From the NCBI GenBank assembly GCA_039917655.1, contig JBDSJC010000243.1, positions 1 through 29,192 on the forward strand: DNA of 29,192 nt, given 5' to 3'. This DNA is from PNKC01 sp039917655. Its GTDB lineage: Bacteria > Chloroflexota > Dehalococcoidia > Tepidiformales > Tepidiformaceae. Under the pieces are notes generated by a model. It was given only the letters and a program-made list of their open reading frames with translations, searched no databases and had not been told where the DNA came from. Below, piece after piece: positions 15,135 to 22,563 of the stretch; positions within the stretch are counted from its first letter, which is position 1, and every line of letters begins with the position of its first letter. The translations under genes were made by a program, and so were the position numbers.

Positions 15135-16166
15135 TTACGCTCCGCGCTTCTCTTTCCAGGCCCCAAAGATGAAGCCCGCTCCGTAGGTGACGTGCATCGT
15201 GGCCATGGCGGCGAACGTCAAGAGTGGATTTGCTCCGGTCTTTTTGGCAACGCTTCGTGCGGTGAACAGGCCACCTGCGACATAGACCAGCGAGAGCAAC
15301 ACGAGCAGCTGTCGCGCGCGCCTGATCACGAAGCCCACCAGCCAGAGCGCAGGCCCGCCGCCAACCATGGCGGCCGGGGCAAAGTGCCGGGCCTGTAGAG
15401 GCCGCCCGCGGCTGAGCAGCGTACCCTTCGCCGCGCCGTACTCCCAGTACTGTTTGGCCAGGGCCTGGAGTGTGCGGCGCGGGAAGTACGAGCTGCGGAT
15501 CGTTGGGACGAGCACAATCCTTCCGCCTGCCTCGATCAGCCTCGCGTTGTAGCTGTCCTCGTCCGCGCCGTCCACCGTCTCATCGAACCGCCCGACAACC
15601 TCCCAAACCCTGCGGTGATAACAGCCGAACGGCACCGTATCAACCTCTGCCTCTTTGTCGGCATAGCGGAACTTGGCGTTGCCCACCCCGAACGGAGAGG
15701 ACATTGCCGCCGCTATCGCCTTGCCGATGGTGCCCTCGCCGATCGTCTCGATCGGCCCGCCCACGCAGGCCGCGCCGGTCCGCTGTAGGGCCTCCACGGA
15801 GGCGCGCACGAAATCCGCTCGCACGCGGCTGTGGGCGCCGATGATGATCCAGCAGTCGCCCTTGGCCGAATCCATGCCGGCATTCAGCCCACCTACGGTG
15901 ATGCGTTTCGGGTTGTCCACCAACTCCAGCCGCGCGAAAGGCGCGCGATAGTCCGCCACCAATTGCCGCGTGCGGTCTGTGCTGCCGCCATCGGCAACGA
16001 TGACCTCGATCCCCTCCGGGCCGTAGTCCTGGACGGCGAGCGAGTCCAGCAGCGGGACGATGTACCGTTCCTCGTTCAGACAGGGGATAACGATGGAAAC
16101 GAGCGGTCTTAGGGGCACTAACAGCGGGGAGTCATCCAGGCGGCCGGTGGCCGGTTGCGTGGTCAT
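15135..16166 (-). CDS. Family 2 glycosyltransferase, membrane-associated (ExoA-like)
   Basis: A 343-residue GT2. The GT-A domain begins VSIVIPCLNEERYI (23-36), with EVIVADGGSTDRT (54-66) binding the nucleotide sugar, GLNAGMDSAKGD, the acidic FDETVDGADEDSYNARL near residue 205-221 for the acceptor base, and two or three C-terminal hydrophobic segments (about 265-310 and 315-335) that would anchor it in the membrane. The usual D-x-D is replaced by GAHSRV, as in succinoglycan-type ExoA enzymes. It probably adds a sugar to a lipid-linked exopolysaccharide repeat. The GT4 stop is 4 bp upstream, so it is the last gene of the Wzz-GT4-GT2 operon. Confidence 0.88.
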   Translation of the reverse strand: MTTQPATGRLDDSPLLVPLRPLVSIVIPCLNEERYIVPLLDSLAVQDYGPEGIEVIVADGGSTDRTRQLVADYRAPFARLELVDNPKRITVGGLNAGMDSAKGDCWIIIGAHSRVRADFVRASVEALQRTGAACVGGPIETIGEGTIGKAIAAAMSSPFGVGNAKFRYADKEAEVDTVPFGCYHRRVWEVVGRFDETVDGADEDSYNARLIEAGGRIVLVPTIRSSYFPRRTLQALAKQYWEYGAAKGTLLSRGRPLQARHFAPAAMVGGGPALWLVGFVIRRARQLLVLLSLVYVAGGLFTARSVAKKTGANPLLTFAAMATMHVTYGAGFIFGAWKEKRGA

Positions 16167-16170
16167 ATTT

Positions 16171-17175
16171 TCACCCCGTGCGCTGTTGGCGCTGGTTGGC
16201 TGCGATGATCTCTTCGGCGGCCCGTTCCACTCGCCCCGAGACTGTGTCGACGTTGTGATACCTCGTCACCCACGCCCGGCTGGCCTCGCCTACCCGCGTA
16301 CGTTCAGCTGCATCATCGACGAGCCGGATGACGGAGGTTGCGATGTCGAACCCATCGACGGCGCGGACAAACGGCGGAAACTCTTCGTACGCGCCGCGGT
16401 GGGAAAACCACGATACCACCGGACGAGCGCAGGCCATCGATTCCAGTTCCGCCATGCCCACCACGCCGAGCAGCACCTGGCCGATCACCACACCATGCTG
16501 TGAGATGATCTCCGGCAGGTGGTTGCGCGGCTGGTGGGGGATGAGCGTGACGTTCGGCAGGGCCGCGAACTCCGCCGCGTAATCGCCGCCGGAGTAGGCT
16601 GTGACCTTGATCTCGGGCCGAAGCGCGGCCAGTCGGCGGCAGGCATCGAGAATGCGCGGTCCGCCCTTGATATCGCTGAGTGAGCAGCAGATGAACACCG
16701 AATCGCGCCCGGTGACAGGTTCGATTGGCCGGAAGAGCTCCGCATCGACGGGGTTTGGGAGGAACTCGGCGTCAGGGCGGCGCGCCAGTACGTAGGCGGC
16801 GAGGTCCGGTGTGGCGTAGTAGACCTTCGCGGCGCCGCGCAGCGCCCGCTGGATCATCGGGCGGGTGAACGGCGTGATTTCGCGCACATCGCTCCCATGG
16901 CAATGGAGAATGTAGGGGAACTTGCCGAGGACGCCCATCATCCCCAGGTAGGCGTAGTGGATGTGCACCATGTCGAAGTTTCCTTCGCGCACTTTGCGGA
17001 TGATCTGCGCCCATTCGACGCCGCGCACCGGACCCACAACCGGCTTCACCATCCACGGCAGCCGGCCGCCGAAAAGCCGTGGGCGGATGACGGTCACGTC
17101 GTGGCCGCGGTCTCGTAGGCCCTTGGCGAGGTCCGAAGCGACCGATGCGATGTCGTTGATCTCAGCGATGCGCAT
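16171..17175 (-). CDS. Family 4-type glycosyltransferase (GT-B fold)
   Basis: A 334-residue GT-B enzyme. The N-terminal acceptor domain starts MRIAEINDIASVASDLAKGL, followed by FDMVHIHYAYLG and LHCHGSDVRE (90-99), a GT4 signature. FLPNPVD (138-144) begins the donor domain, and GMAELESMACARPVVSW (240-256) is the E-x-x-x-x-A-x-x-x-P-V-V block that contacts the nucleotide sugar. It likely transfers a sugar in exopolysaccharide assembly. The gene starts 9 bp after the Wzz-like stop and ends 4 bp before GT2. Confidence 0.88.
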   Translation of the reverse strand: MRIAEINDIASVASDLAKGLRDRGHDVTVIRPRLFGGRLPWMVKPVVGPVRGVEWAQIIRKVREGNFDMVHIHYAYLGMMGVLGKFPYILHCHGSDVREITPFTRPMIQRALRGAAKVYYATPDLAAYVLARRPDAEFLPNPVDAELFRPIEPVTGRDSVFICCSLSDIKGGPRILDACRRLAALRPEIKVTAYSGGDYAAEFAALPNVTLIPHQPRNHLPEIISQHGVVIGQVLLGVVGMAELESMACARPVVSWFSHRGAYEEFPPFVRAVDGFDIATSVIRLVDDAAERTRVGEASRAWVTRYHNVDTVSGRVERAAEEIIAANQRQQRTG

Positions 17176-17184
17176 AGGGCGCCG

Positions 17185-18198
17185 TTAGAGTTCCTGGTCG
17201 TCCGACCGGATCTGGGAGAGCCATTCGATCGTGTAGATCGCGATCAAGCCAAAAATAATCGTAACCGCAAAGACGATCGCGATGCGGCCTTTGTTCGAAC
17301 CCGAGAGGCCGCCCGAGAATGAGTACGAGACATCGATATCACTCTGTGCGCTCGTTACCGCGACCACCGCGTTGTTCAGGTATCCATACGATGTGTGCTT
17401 TTGCTCATTGAGCGTGCGTACGTGGTCGATCGCCGATTGGATCTCCACTGAGAAGCCACCGTCGGCTATCCCATCCCGCTGTTGCCGCAGAAACGCAATC
17501 GCCCGCCGGGTGACGGCGGCGCCCGCAGTGTCGTTCGCGGCGTCCTGTTCGGCAGTCTTCCGGATGAGTTCTGCTTCCTGCTTGTTCAGTTCGTCTAACA
17601 GGCTAACGGCCGTGGTGTTCCGAGGGCGAATCATCTCGTCCACCGGCAAGTTCAGCGCTTCGAGTTTGGGCCGCAGGTCGGCGTATGCGTCGGCAAACTG
17701 TTTCTCAAAAGTGTCCGCCGTTGCCTGGACCTTCGTGATGAACCGCTGCCGGTAGAGTCCGTCGGGCGCCTGATATTCGCGCGTGAACACCGCAACGAAC
17801 GCTGCCCGGTACCTCTCGGCCGTCGCCTTGTCTTCATCCAGGATCGATACCGTGAGGACACCGCGCGCGACCCCGTCTGCCACGGAGATGGGCGTCAGGG
17901 CAATCGAGAAGCGGGCGTAGTCAAACTTTGGGTCGCCGATCGCATCGACGACCTTCTGCTTGAACCGCGGATCCGAGGCCATCGATTGCGCTTCGAAAAT
18001 ACGCAGCCCTCGGTCGCTCCCAGTCGCCAGTTGAACCACTGTTTCGAGCTGCATCGTCGCAACCGCGTTCGCCTTGCCGGCAAAGCTGTCGAAAGAGAGC
18101 GCGATCAGTACGCCAATAATCAGGAACGGGACGAAGACCCACCACCGTCGCCTCAGGAGGTTAAGGTCGCGCTGGAGACCACTGGTACGAGGGGGCAT
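17185..18198 (-). CDS. Wzz/chain-length determinant-like polysaccharide co-polymerase
   Basis: A 337-residue protein with the polysaccharide co-polymerase layout: an N-terminal cytoplasmic Arg-rich stretch (LQRDLNLLRRRWW), a membrane helix at about 20-42, a long extracytoplasmic region with coiled-coil-like stretches (ADTFEKQFADAYADLRPK, LLDELNKQEAELIRKTAEQD) and a second membrane helix at about 310-330. There is no C-terminal tyrosine-kinase (Walker) domain and no cytoplasmic Tyr cluster. It would set chain length or help export of the polymer made by the adjacent enzymes. The ATG lacks a Shine-Dalgarno and is 8 nt after a strong -10 box; it leads the three-gene operon. Confidence 0.8.
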   Translation of the reverse strand: MPPRTSGLQRDLNLLRRRWWVFVPFLIIGVLIALSFDSFAGKANAVATMQLETVVQLATGSDRGLRIFEAQSMASDPRFKQKVVDAIGDPKFDYARFSIALTPISVADGVARGVLTVSILDEDKATAERYRAAFVAVFTREYQAPDGLYRQRFITKVQATADTFEKQFADAYADLRPKLEALNLPVDEMIRPRNTTAVSLLDELNKQEAELIRKTAEQDAANDTAGAAVTRRAIAFLRQQRDGIADGGFSVEIQSAIDHVRTLNEQKHTSYGYLNNAVVAVTSAQSDIDVSYSFSGGLSGSNKGRIAIVFAVTIIFGLIAIYTIEWLSQIRSDDQEL

Positions 18199-18206
18199 TG
18201 GGCCGT

Positions 18207-18235
18207 AGCGTATGGGGAGGCCGGAACCCGGTCAA
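18207..18235 (-). promoter_or_regulatory. Sigma-70-type promoter of the wzz-like operon
   Basis: On the minus strand TTGACC (18230-18235) and TACGCT (18207-18212) are separated by exactly 17 bp. The ATG at 18198 lies 8 nt beyond the -10, so the message would have almost no leader, matching the lack of a Shine-Dalgarno. This is the best promoter seen in the window. Confidence 0.65.
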
Positions 18236-18268
18236 TTGTGAACTCCATCACGAAGGCACGATCGACCG

Positions 18269-19726
18269 ATGATCTTTCTCGCCTTGTTACTCTCAGCCGA
18301 GGTCGCCGTCCTCTGCGCCGCCGTTATCCTGCGCGAACCCAAACTTCTTATCCCTGCGGTCGTTTTGGGCCTTCCCGTCGAGTATTTCGGCACCCAGGCC
18401 CTCGGCACACTCTCCGAAGGCGGAGTCAGCGGCGCGATCCGTGCCCTGCTCAACCCCGGCAAGGCGGCGATGCTGGCAACCATCGTGGTGGCCATCTTCC
18501 GTGCACGGCACAACCCCGCGCGCCTCTTCCCGGACTCTGGCGTGCTCATCCCCATCGTTGCGCTCCTCGCGATCGTCGTTTTGGGTGTCGCCTGGTCAGA
18601 CTCCCTGAAGCCTGAGAACTCGATTCTGATCATGCCGATGTACGTCGCTTTCGTCTTCGCTGCACCTTCGCTGATCGAAGACCGAAAGGACGTCGAGCGG
18701 ATCGTGGGCGCGTTCCTGCTGATCGCGGCGATGCTCGCCGTCCTGGCGATCGCCCAGCGTCTTTTCGGCGTCTTCAACTGGCGCACCATCCTTGTGCAGT
18801 CGGACGATTACAGCTATCGCTCGAACGCCACCTTCGCCGACCCTAATAACCTCGCCCGTTATTTCGCGGTTTCCATGTCGATCGCCGTCGGGCTGTTGCT
18901 CTCGACAGGTCCGCGCCGCCAGACGGTCTACCTGGCGATTCCCATGCTTGTCCTCTGCGCCGCTGGCATCGTCGCCACCGCCTCGCGCTCTGGCTGGCTG
19001 ATGCTAGTCCTCTGCACGTTCGTGGTGGTGCTCGTTTCGCCGATCTCCCGCTATACCAAGAGCAAGCTGATCTTCGGTTCGGCGGGCGCTCTTACGGCGA
19101 TGCTCGTCCTTCTCTTGCTACAGGGCGGGACCGACGCTGAGCGGGTGAAGTCCCTGGCCAGCGGTGTCCAGGTCATCGGCCAGCGCGAATTCCTGATCAA
19201 AGCCGGCTGGCAGATGTTTAAGGACAGCCCGTTCATCGGCGTTGGTTCGGGCAACTACCAGCACGCGCTGGTGACCAGCTACCTCGACCTCATTCCGGCT
19301 TGGGCGCGTACCACGCTCTCGCATACCTCGCTCATCTCCCTGCTCGCCGAACTGGGTATTGTCGGCATGCTTGCTTTCTTGCTCGTGGTCGTGCGCGTCG
19401 GCATCTCCGTGATGCGCGCCTACTTCGCGACGGCGGTCGAATACAACCGTCTGATCATTGGTTGGCTCGGGGCCTCGATGATCGGCATCCTCCTCGTCAG
19501 CCAGAGCGAGGGCCGCCTGCTGGACGAACCGTATCTCTGGCTGATCCTGGCGATGTTCGTCGCGCTGGAGACTGGCGTTGGCTTCCGTGGGGTGGGGGAG
19601 GCGCGCGCCGTGGCCGCCGAGGAACCGGAACCCGCGACCATCGCCAAACGCAAGTTCGCGCGCGAAAGCAGCCCAACGCGCCCCACTCCCGAACTCCCTG
19701 GCGTGCGAGCGGCACAGACTGACTAG
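18269..19726 (+). CDS. O-antigen ligase/polymerase-family membrane protein (Wzy-like)
   Basis: A 485-residue integral membrane protein with about ten or more hydrophobic helices and a long loop near residues 285-355. The Wzy_C-type segment reads IGVGSGNYQHAL and LSHTSLISLLAELGIVGMLAF; the His in the latter and the G-x-G-x-x-x-Y are typical of O-antigen ligases and polymerases. A soluble Arg/Pro-rich tail follows residue 450. It probably polymerises or ligates the polysaccharide built by the divergent GT genes, outside the membrane. The ATG at 18269 follows no strong Shine-Dalgarno. The 70-bp gap to the wzz-like gene is divergent and holds its promoter. Confidence 0.85.
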   Translation: MIFLALLLSAEVAVLCAAVILREPKLLIPAVVLGLPVEYFGTQALGTLSEGGVSGAIRALLNPGKAAMLATIVVAIFRARHNPARLFPDSGVLIPIVALLAIVVLGVAWSDSLKPENSILIMPMYVAFVFAAPSLIEDRKDVERIVGAFLLIAAMLAVLAIAQRLFGVFNWRTILVQSDDYSYRSNATFADPNNLARYFAVSMSIAVGLLLSTGPRRQTVYLAIPMLVLCAAGIVATASRSGWLMLVLCTFVVVLVSPISRYTKSKLIFGSAGALTAMLVLLLLQGGTDAERVKSLASGVQVIGQREFLIKAGWQMFKDSPFIGVGSGNYQHALVTSYLDLIPAWARTTLSHTSLISLLAELGIVGMLAFLLVVVRVGISVMRAYFATAVEYNRLIIGWLGASMIGILLVSQSEGRLLDEPYLWLILAMFVALETGVGFRGVGEARAVAAEEPEPATIAKRKFARESSPTRPTPELPGVRAAQTD

Positions 19727-19750
19727 CGTCCACCGGCCGCGCAGGCGTTC

Positions 19751-19764
19751 GCGGGAGTGCCCGC
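19751..19764 (+). other. Hairpin upstream of cofD
   Basis: GCGGG-AGTG-CCCGC gives a 5-bp stem with a 4-nt loop, lying just before the cofD -10 box. It could be a weak terminator for the O-antigen ligase gene or part of the cofD promoter; no T-run follows. Confidence 0.25.
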
Positions 19765-19772
19765 TCCCACCC

Positions 19773-19778
19773 TAGAAT
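19773..19778 (+). promoter_or_regulatory. Candidate leaderless -10 box of cofD
   Basis: TAGAAT ends 7 nt before the ATG at 19786, so transcription would begin at or within one base of the start codon. No Shine-Dalgarno is present. The -35 is not obvious. Confidence 0.5.
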
Positions 19779-19785
19779 TGCAGCC

Positions 19786-20715
19786 ATGCATACGGTGTTT
19801 GCCGGTGGCGTTGGCGCCTCCCGTTTCCTCCAGGGGCTTGTCCAGGTCGTGCCGCAGCCAGACGTGACGGTCATTTCGAACACTGGCGACGACGTCGAGA
19901 TGTTCGGACTTTACGTTTCGCCAGATACGGACATCGTGATCTACGCGCTCGCCGGGGCGGTGAACCCGGAGACCGGCTGGGGGCTGACTGGCGACAGCTT
20001 CGCCGTCATCGACCAGCTGGAACGCTTCGGCTACGAACGCTGGTTCAACCTCGGCGACAAAGACCTGGCGATGGCCATCCACCGCACACGCCTCATCCAT
20101 GAAGGCCTACCGATGCACGAGATCGTCGCCGGGCTGGGGGCATCCTGGGGACTCGGCTGTACCATCCTGCCAATGACCAACGAACGCATCGAGACGCGAA
20201 TCACCGGCCCCGCGGGAGAGTTGCCGTTCCAGGACTACATGGTGCGGCTCCGCACAGAGGTCGATGTCCACGGAATCCGCTTCGCCGGTGCTGACACGGC
20301 CAAACCCGCGCCAGGCGTAATCGAGGCGATTCGGGACGCCGAGACGGTCATCCTCGCCCCCAGCAACCCGCTCGTCAGCATCGGGCCGATCCTCGCGGTC
20401 CCCGGCGTTCGTGACGCGCTGGCAGGCTCGAAAGCAAAACGAGCAGCGATTAGCCCGATTATCGCCGGGCAGGTGGTCAAGGGCCCGGCGGCGAAGATGA
20501 TGACCACCCTTGGCCACGAAGTCTCTGCGCTTGGCGTCGCGCGCATCTACGCCGGGCTCATCGACCTGATGGTGATCGACGATTTGGACAGCGCCCTCGC
20601 TCCCGCTATCGAGGCGCTCGGGATGCGCTGCTTCGTGACCGACACGATGATGATAAGCACCGAACGCAAGGCGGAGCTGGCGCGCGATGTCCTCGCGGCG
20701 CTCGGGGCGATCTAA
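19786..20715 (+). CDS. cofD: 2-phospho-L-lactate transferase CofD (F420 biosynthesis)
   Basis: CofD (FbiA) joins the lactyl- or phosphoenolpyruvyl-phosphate-GDP intermediate from CofC to the deazaflavin Fo, giving F420-0 or its dehydro form. The 309-residue length fits. The N-terminal FAGGVGASRFLQGL (5-18) is the glycine-rich loop; the family usually has GGVGGAK, so GASR is a mild variant. SNTGDDVEMFGLYVSPD (31-47) has the N-T-G-D-D that binds Fo and metal. NPLVSIGPILAVPGVRDAL and the C-terminal strands are also family-like. The start is ATG with a leaderless-type -10. It is followed immediately by cofC. No cofG/cofH or cofE is in this window. Confidence 0.93.
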   Translation: MHTVFAGGVGASRFLQGLVQVVPQPDVTVISNTGDDVEMFGLYVSPDTDIVIYALAGAVNPETGWGLTGDSFAVIDQLERFGYERWFNLGDKDLAMAIHRTRLIHEGLPMHEIVAGLGASWGLGCTILPMTNERIETRITGPAGELPFQDYMVRLRTEVDVHGIRFAGADTAKPAPGVIEAIRDAETVILAPSNPLVSIGPILAVPGVRDALAGSKAKRAAISPIIAGQVVKGPAAKMMTTLGHEVSALGVARIYAGLIDLMVIDDLDSALAPAIEALGMRCFVTDTMMISTERKAELARDVLAALGAI

Positions 20716-21381
20716 TTGCCGCTCGCGGCGCTGGTCCCTTTGAAGGCCCCAACCGAGGCGAAGGAACGGCTCGCCGGGCTGCTTTCGGCTGGGGAACGTG
20801 CCGAACTGGCGCGAGTCACCTTTCGCACCGTCGCCGCTGCGCTGTCAGGCGCGGGCGTGCCATGGGTGGTCCTAACGCCGGACGCCGTCCAGGCTGCGGA
20901 CCTGGTTGCCGACAGCAGCGCTGTCATCGAAGAGTTACTTGGGGTGCGAGGGTTGAGCGCGCAGTTAGAGGCCGCCCTGGATGGAGGGGCGTTCGCCGGC
21001 TGCCACTCGGTCCTGATCCTCCATGCCGACCTCCCCCTGGTTACCGCGGAGAACGTCCTCCTCATGCTGGATGCTGCTGGAGAGCATCCAGCCAGTGTCA
21101 CCATGGTGGAGAGCGCCGATGGCGGCACAAACGCGATGATTCTGCCGTTGCCGCGTCCTTTCGCGCTCTGCTACGGCCGCCAGAGCTTCGCGCTGCACGC
21201 TGAGGCTGCGCGTGCAGCCGGACTTTCAATCTACAGCCACCGGTCCGCGGAACTGGCGTTGGACCTCGATACCCCCGGCGACCTTCAAGCGCTCCTCGGC
21301 GATTCCCTCGGGAGGGAGTCGCCCGCTGGACGCCTCTTGCTCGGCATGGGGATCGAGTCGCGATTGGCCGGGAGCGCGTGA
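20716..21381 (+). CDS. cofC: Phosphoenolpyruvate/2-phospho-L-lactate guanylyltransferase CofC
   Basis: CofC activates 2-phospho-L-lactate or phosphoenolpyruvate with GTP to give the dinucleotide used by CofD. The 221 residues show the family N-terminus LVPLKAPTEAKERLAGLL (6-23; K-x-x-x-x-A-K-x-R-L), LILHADLPLVTAENV with the metal-binding D of the nucleotidyltransferase core, and the C-terminal LALDLDTPGDLQALL. The start is TTG directly after the cofD stop with no intergenic base, indicating translational coupling. The stop overlaps the GTG of the next, broken gene (GTGA), so that gene once belonged to this operon. Confidence 0.93.
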   Translation: MPLAALVPLKAPTEAKERLAGLLSAGERAELARVTFRTVAAALSGAGVPWVVLTPDAVQAADLVADSSAVIEELLGVRGLSAQLEAALDGGAFAGCHSVLILHADLPLVTAENVLLMLDAAGEHPASVTMVESADGGTNAMILPLPRPFALCYGRQSFALHAEAARAAGLSIYSHRSAELALDLDTPGDLQALLGDSLGRESPAGRLLLGMGIESRLAGSA

Positions 21382-22047
21382 GACGAGCCGCCGCCGCGCT
21401 GCTCGCGCTCTGCCTACTAGCCTCCTCCTGCGGGAGCGAGAAGCAGGGCAGCGGATTGCGGCCCTCGCCGACCCCCACGATCGACGCGCCGGTCACGCAC
21501 GGGCCGCTCACGGTGACCGATATGGCCGGTCGCGAGGTTCGTGTGCCCAATACCGTTAGCCGCGTGGTGGCGATCACCCCCCTCCGCCGCGGATTTCGCC
21601 CTAGCGCTCGGCCTGGAGGTGGTCGGCCGCACGTCTGACGTTGCCGCTACTGCTGTCGCGGGAGTGCCTACGGTTGGCTCGTCGCTGTCGCCCGATTTCA
21701 ACGCGATCGCTGCCCTCAAGCCGGACCTCGTCATCGGCGATTCGGCGTTCGGCGGTGCCCAGATGCGGGATTTTGCTCGCTTCGTCTACCCTGTTTATCT
21801 GCTCAGGGTTTCAAACTACGAAGACGTCCTGTTCGCCCTTGAGGCACTTGGCGAGGCAACCAGGCGGACGCAACAGGGGCGCGACGCCGCAACGGCGTTG
21901 GCGATTGAGGCTGAGGCGTTGGTCCAGCAGGTCGTGGGGCGCGCGTCGCCCACCTTGACCATCCTTACCGGCTCGGGCCGGGAGGTGTACGCCGGCAGGC
22001 CCTGGAAGCGCTCAGCGGCGATGCCGTCCGCGCGGCGGTCTGGCTGA
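21378..22047 (+). pseudogene. Frameshifted and truncated ABC substrate-binding lipoprotein gene (BtuF/FhuD-like)
   Basis: The gene starts at a GTG overlapping the cofC stop and begins MRRAAAALLALCLLASSC, a lipoprotein-type signal with Cys18, then a Pro/Thr linker and TVTDMAGREVRVPNTVSRVVAIT, the start of a helical-backbone metal/cobalamin/iron-chelate binding protein. The protein then leaves frame: at a run of six C (21577-21582) the continuation SAADFALALGLEVVGRTSDV is one frame away, and deleting one C restores it. The repaired protein (GVPTVGSSLSPDFNAIAALK, KPDLVIGDSAFG, LTILTGSGREVYAGRP) ends after about 222 residues, roughly 80-100 short of family length, where homology stops around 22000. 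So it has two lesions. Sequencing error could explain the first but not the second. I see no ABC permease or ATPase genes. Confidence 0.75.
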
Positions 22048-22064
22048 GGGTCATTGATAGCGGT

Positions 22065-22469
22065 ATGGGTGGTTTGGTCATCCAACCGCCTGACCAGCCC
22101 GTGTTAGACCGGGCGCGCGAAGCGGTCAGCGAGCGGTTGGGCGTGGAGTTCAACCCGGAAGCGCCGGCCGGCATGGGCCTGTTCGAACCCGCGCGCGAGG
22201 CCCTGGGACTGACCAGGCCGCCCCACCCTCCCGTTTCGGAGGCACAGGGACCGGCGACCGGCCTGAGCCGGCGTGAGCTCGAAGTGCTTCGCCTCCTTTC
22301 CGTAGGGGCGAGCAACCGTGAAATTGCCGACCGCCTCGTCCTCAGCACTCGGACAGTCGAGACCCACCTGGCGAACATCTATGGGAAGCTCGGCGTACGA
22401 AGCCGCGTGGAAGCAGTGCGCTTCGCGTTGGGGGCAGGTCTCGTTCCGGTCGAGGTACCCCGCGGCTAA
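22065..22469 (+). CDS. LuxR-type helix-turn-helix protein, probably a C-terminal fragment
   Basis: A 134-residue frame whose C-terminal half is a textbook LuxR/GerE DNA-binding domain (66-122): LSRRELEVLRLLSVGASNRE, IADRLVLSTRTVETHLANIY, GKLGVRSRVEAVRFALGAGL. The first 60 residues show no receiver, PAS or autoinducer domain; a helical stretch (VLDRAREAVSERLGVEF) could be the tail of a MalT/LAL-type ATPase regulator. The frame is open upstream to 21915 but has no ATG, GTG or TTG there, and it overlaps the broken binding-protein gene. I see no good Shine-Dalgarno at 22065. It may be an orphan single-domain regulator or the remains of a larger one joined by a deletion. Confidence 0.55.
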   Translation: MGGLVIQPPDQPVLDRAREAVSERLGVEFNPEAPAGMGLFEPAREALGLTRPPHPPVSEAQGPATGLSRRELEVLRLLSVGASNREIADRLVLSTRTVETHLANIYGKLGVRSRVEAVRFALGAGLVPVEVPRG

Positions 22470-22509
22470 ACACTGGTCAGCTTCACCGGCGTCGGCCGAC
22501 CTCTTACTA

Positions 22510-22559
22510 GCCCGCCGGTCAGGCACGGGACCACGGCGTGGCGGTTGAGGGCGGCGGGC
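22510..22559. terminator. Stem-loop between the LuxR fragment and the CoA transferase gene
   Basis: GCCCGCCG (22510-22517) and CGGCGGGC (22552-22559) are perfect complements 34 bp apart, and a small hairpin CCAC-GGC-GTGG lies between. It sits between two convergent genes, so it may end transcription from both sides; no T-run is present. Confidence 0.35.
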
Positions 22560-22563
22560 CGCT

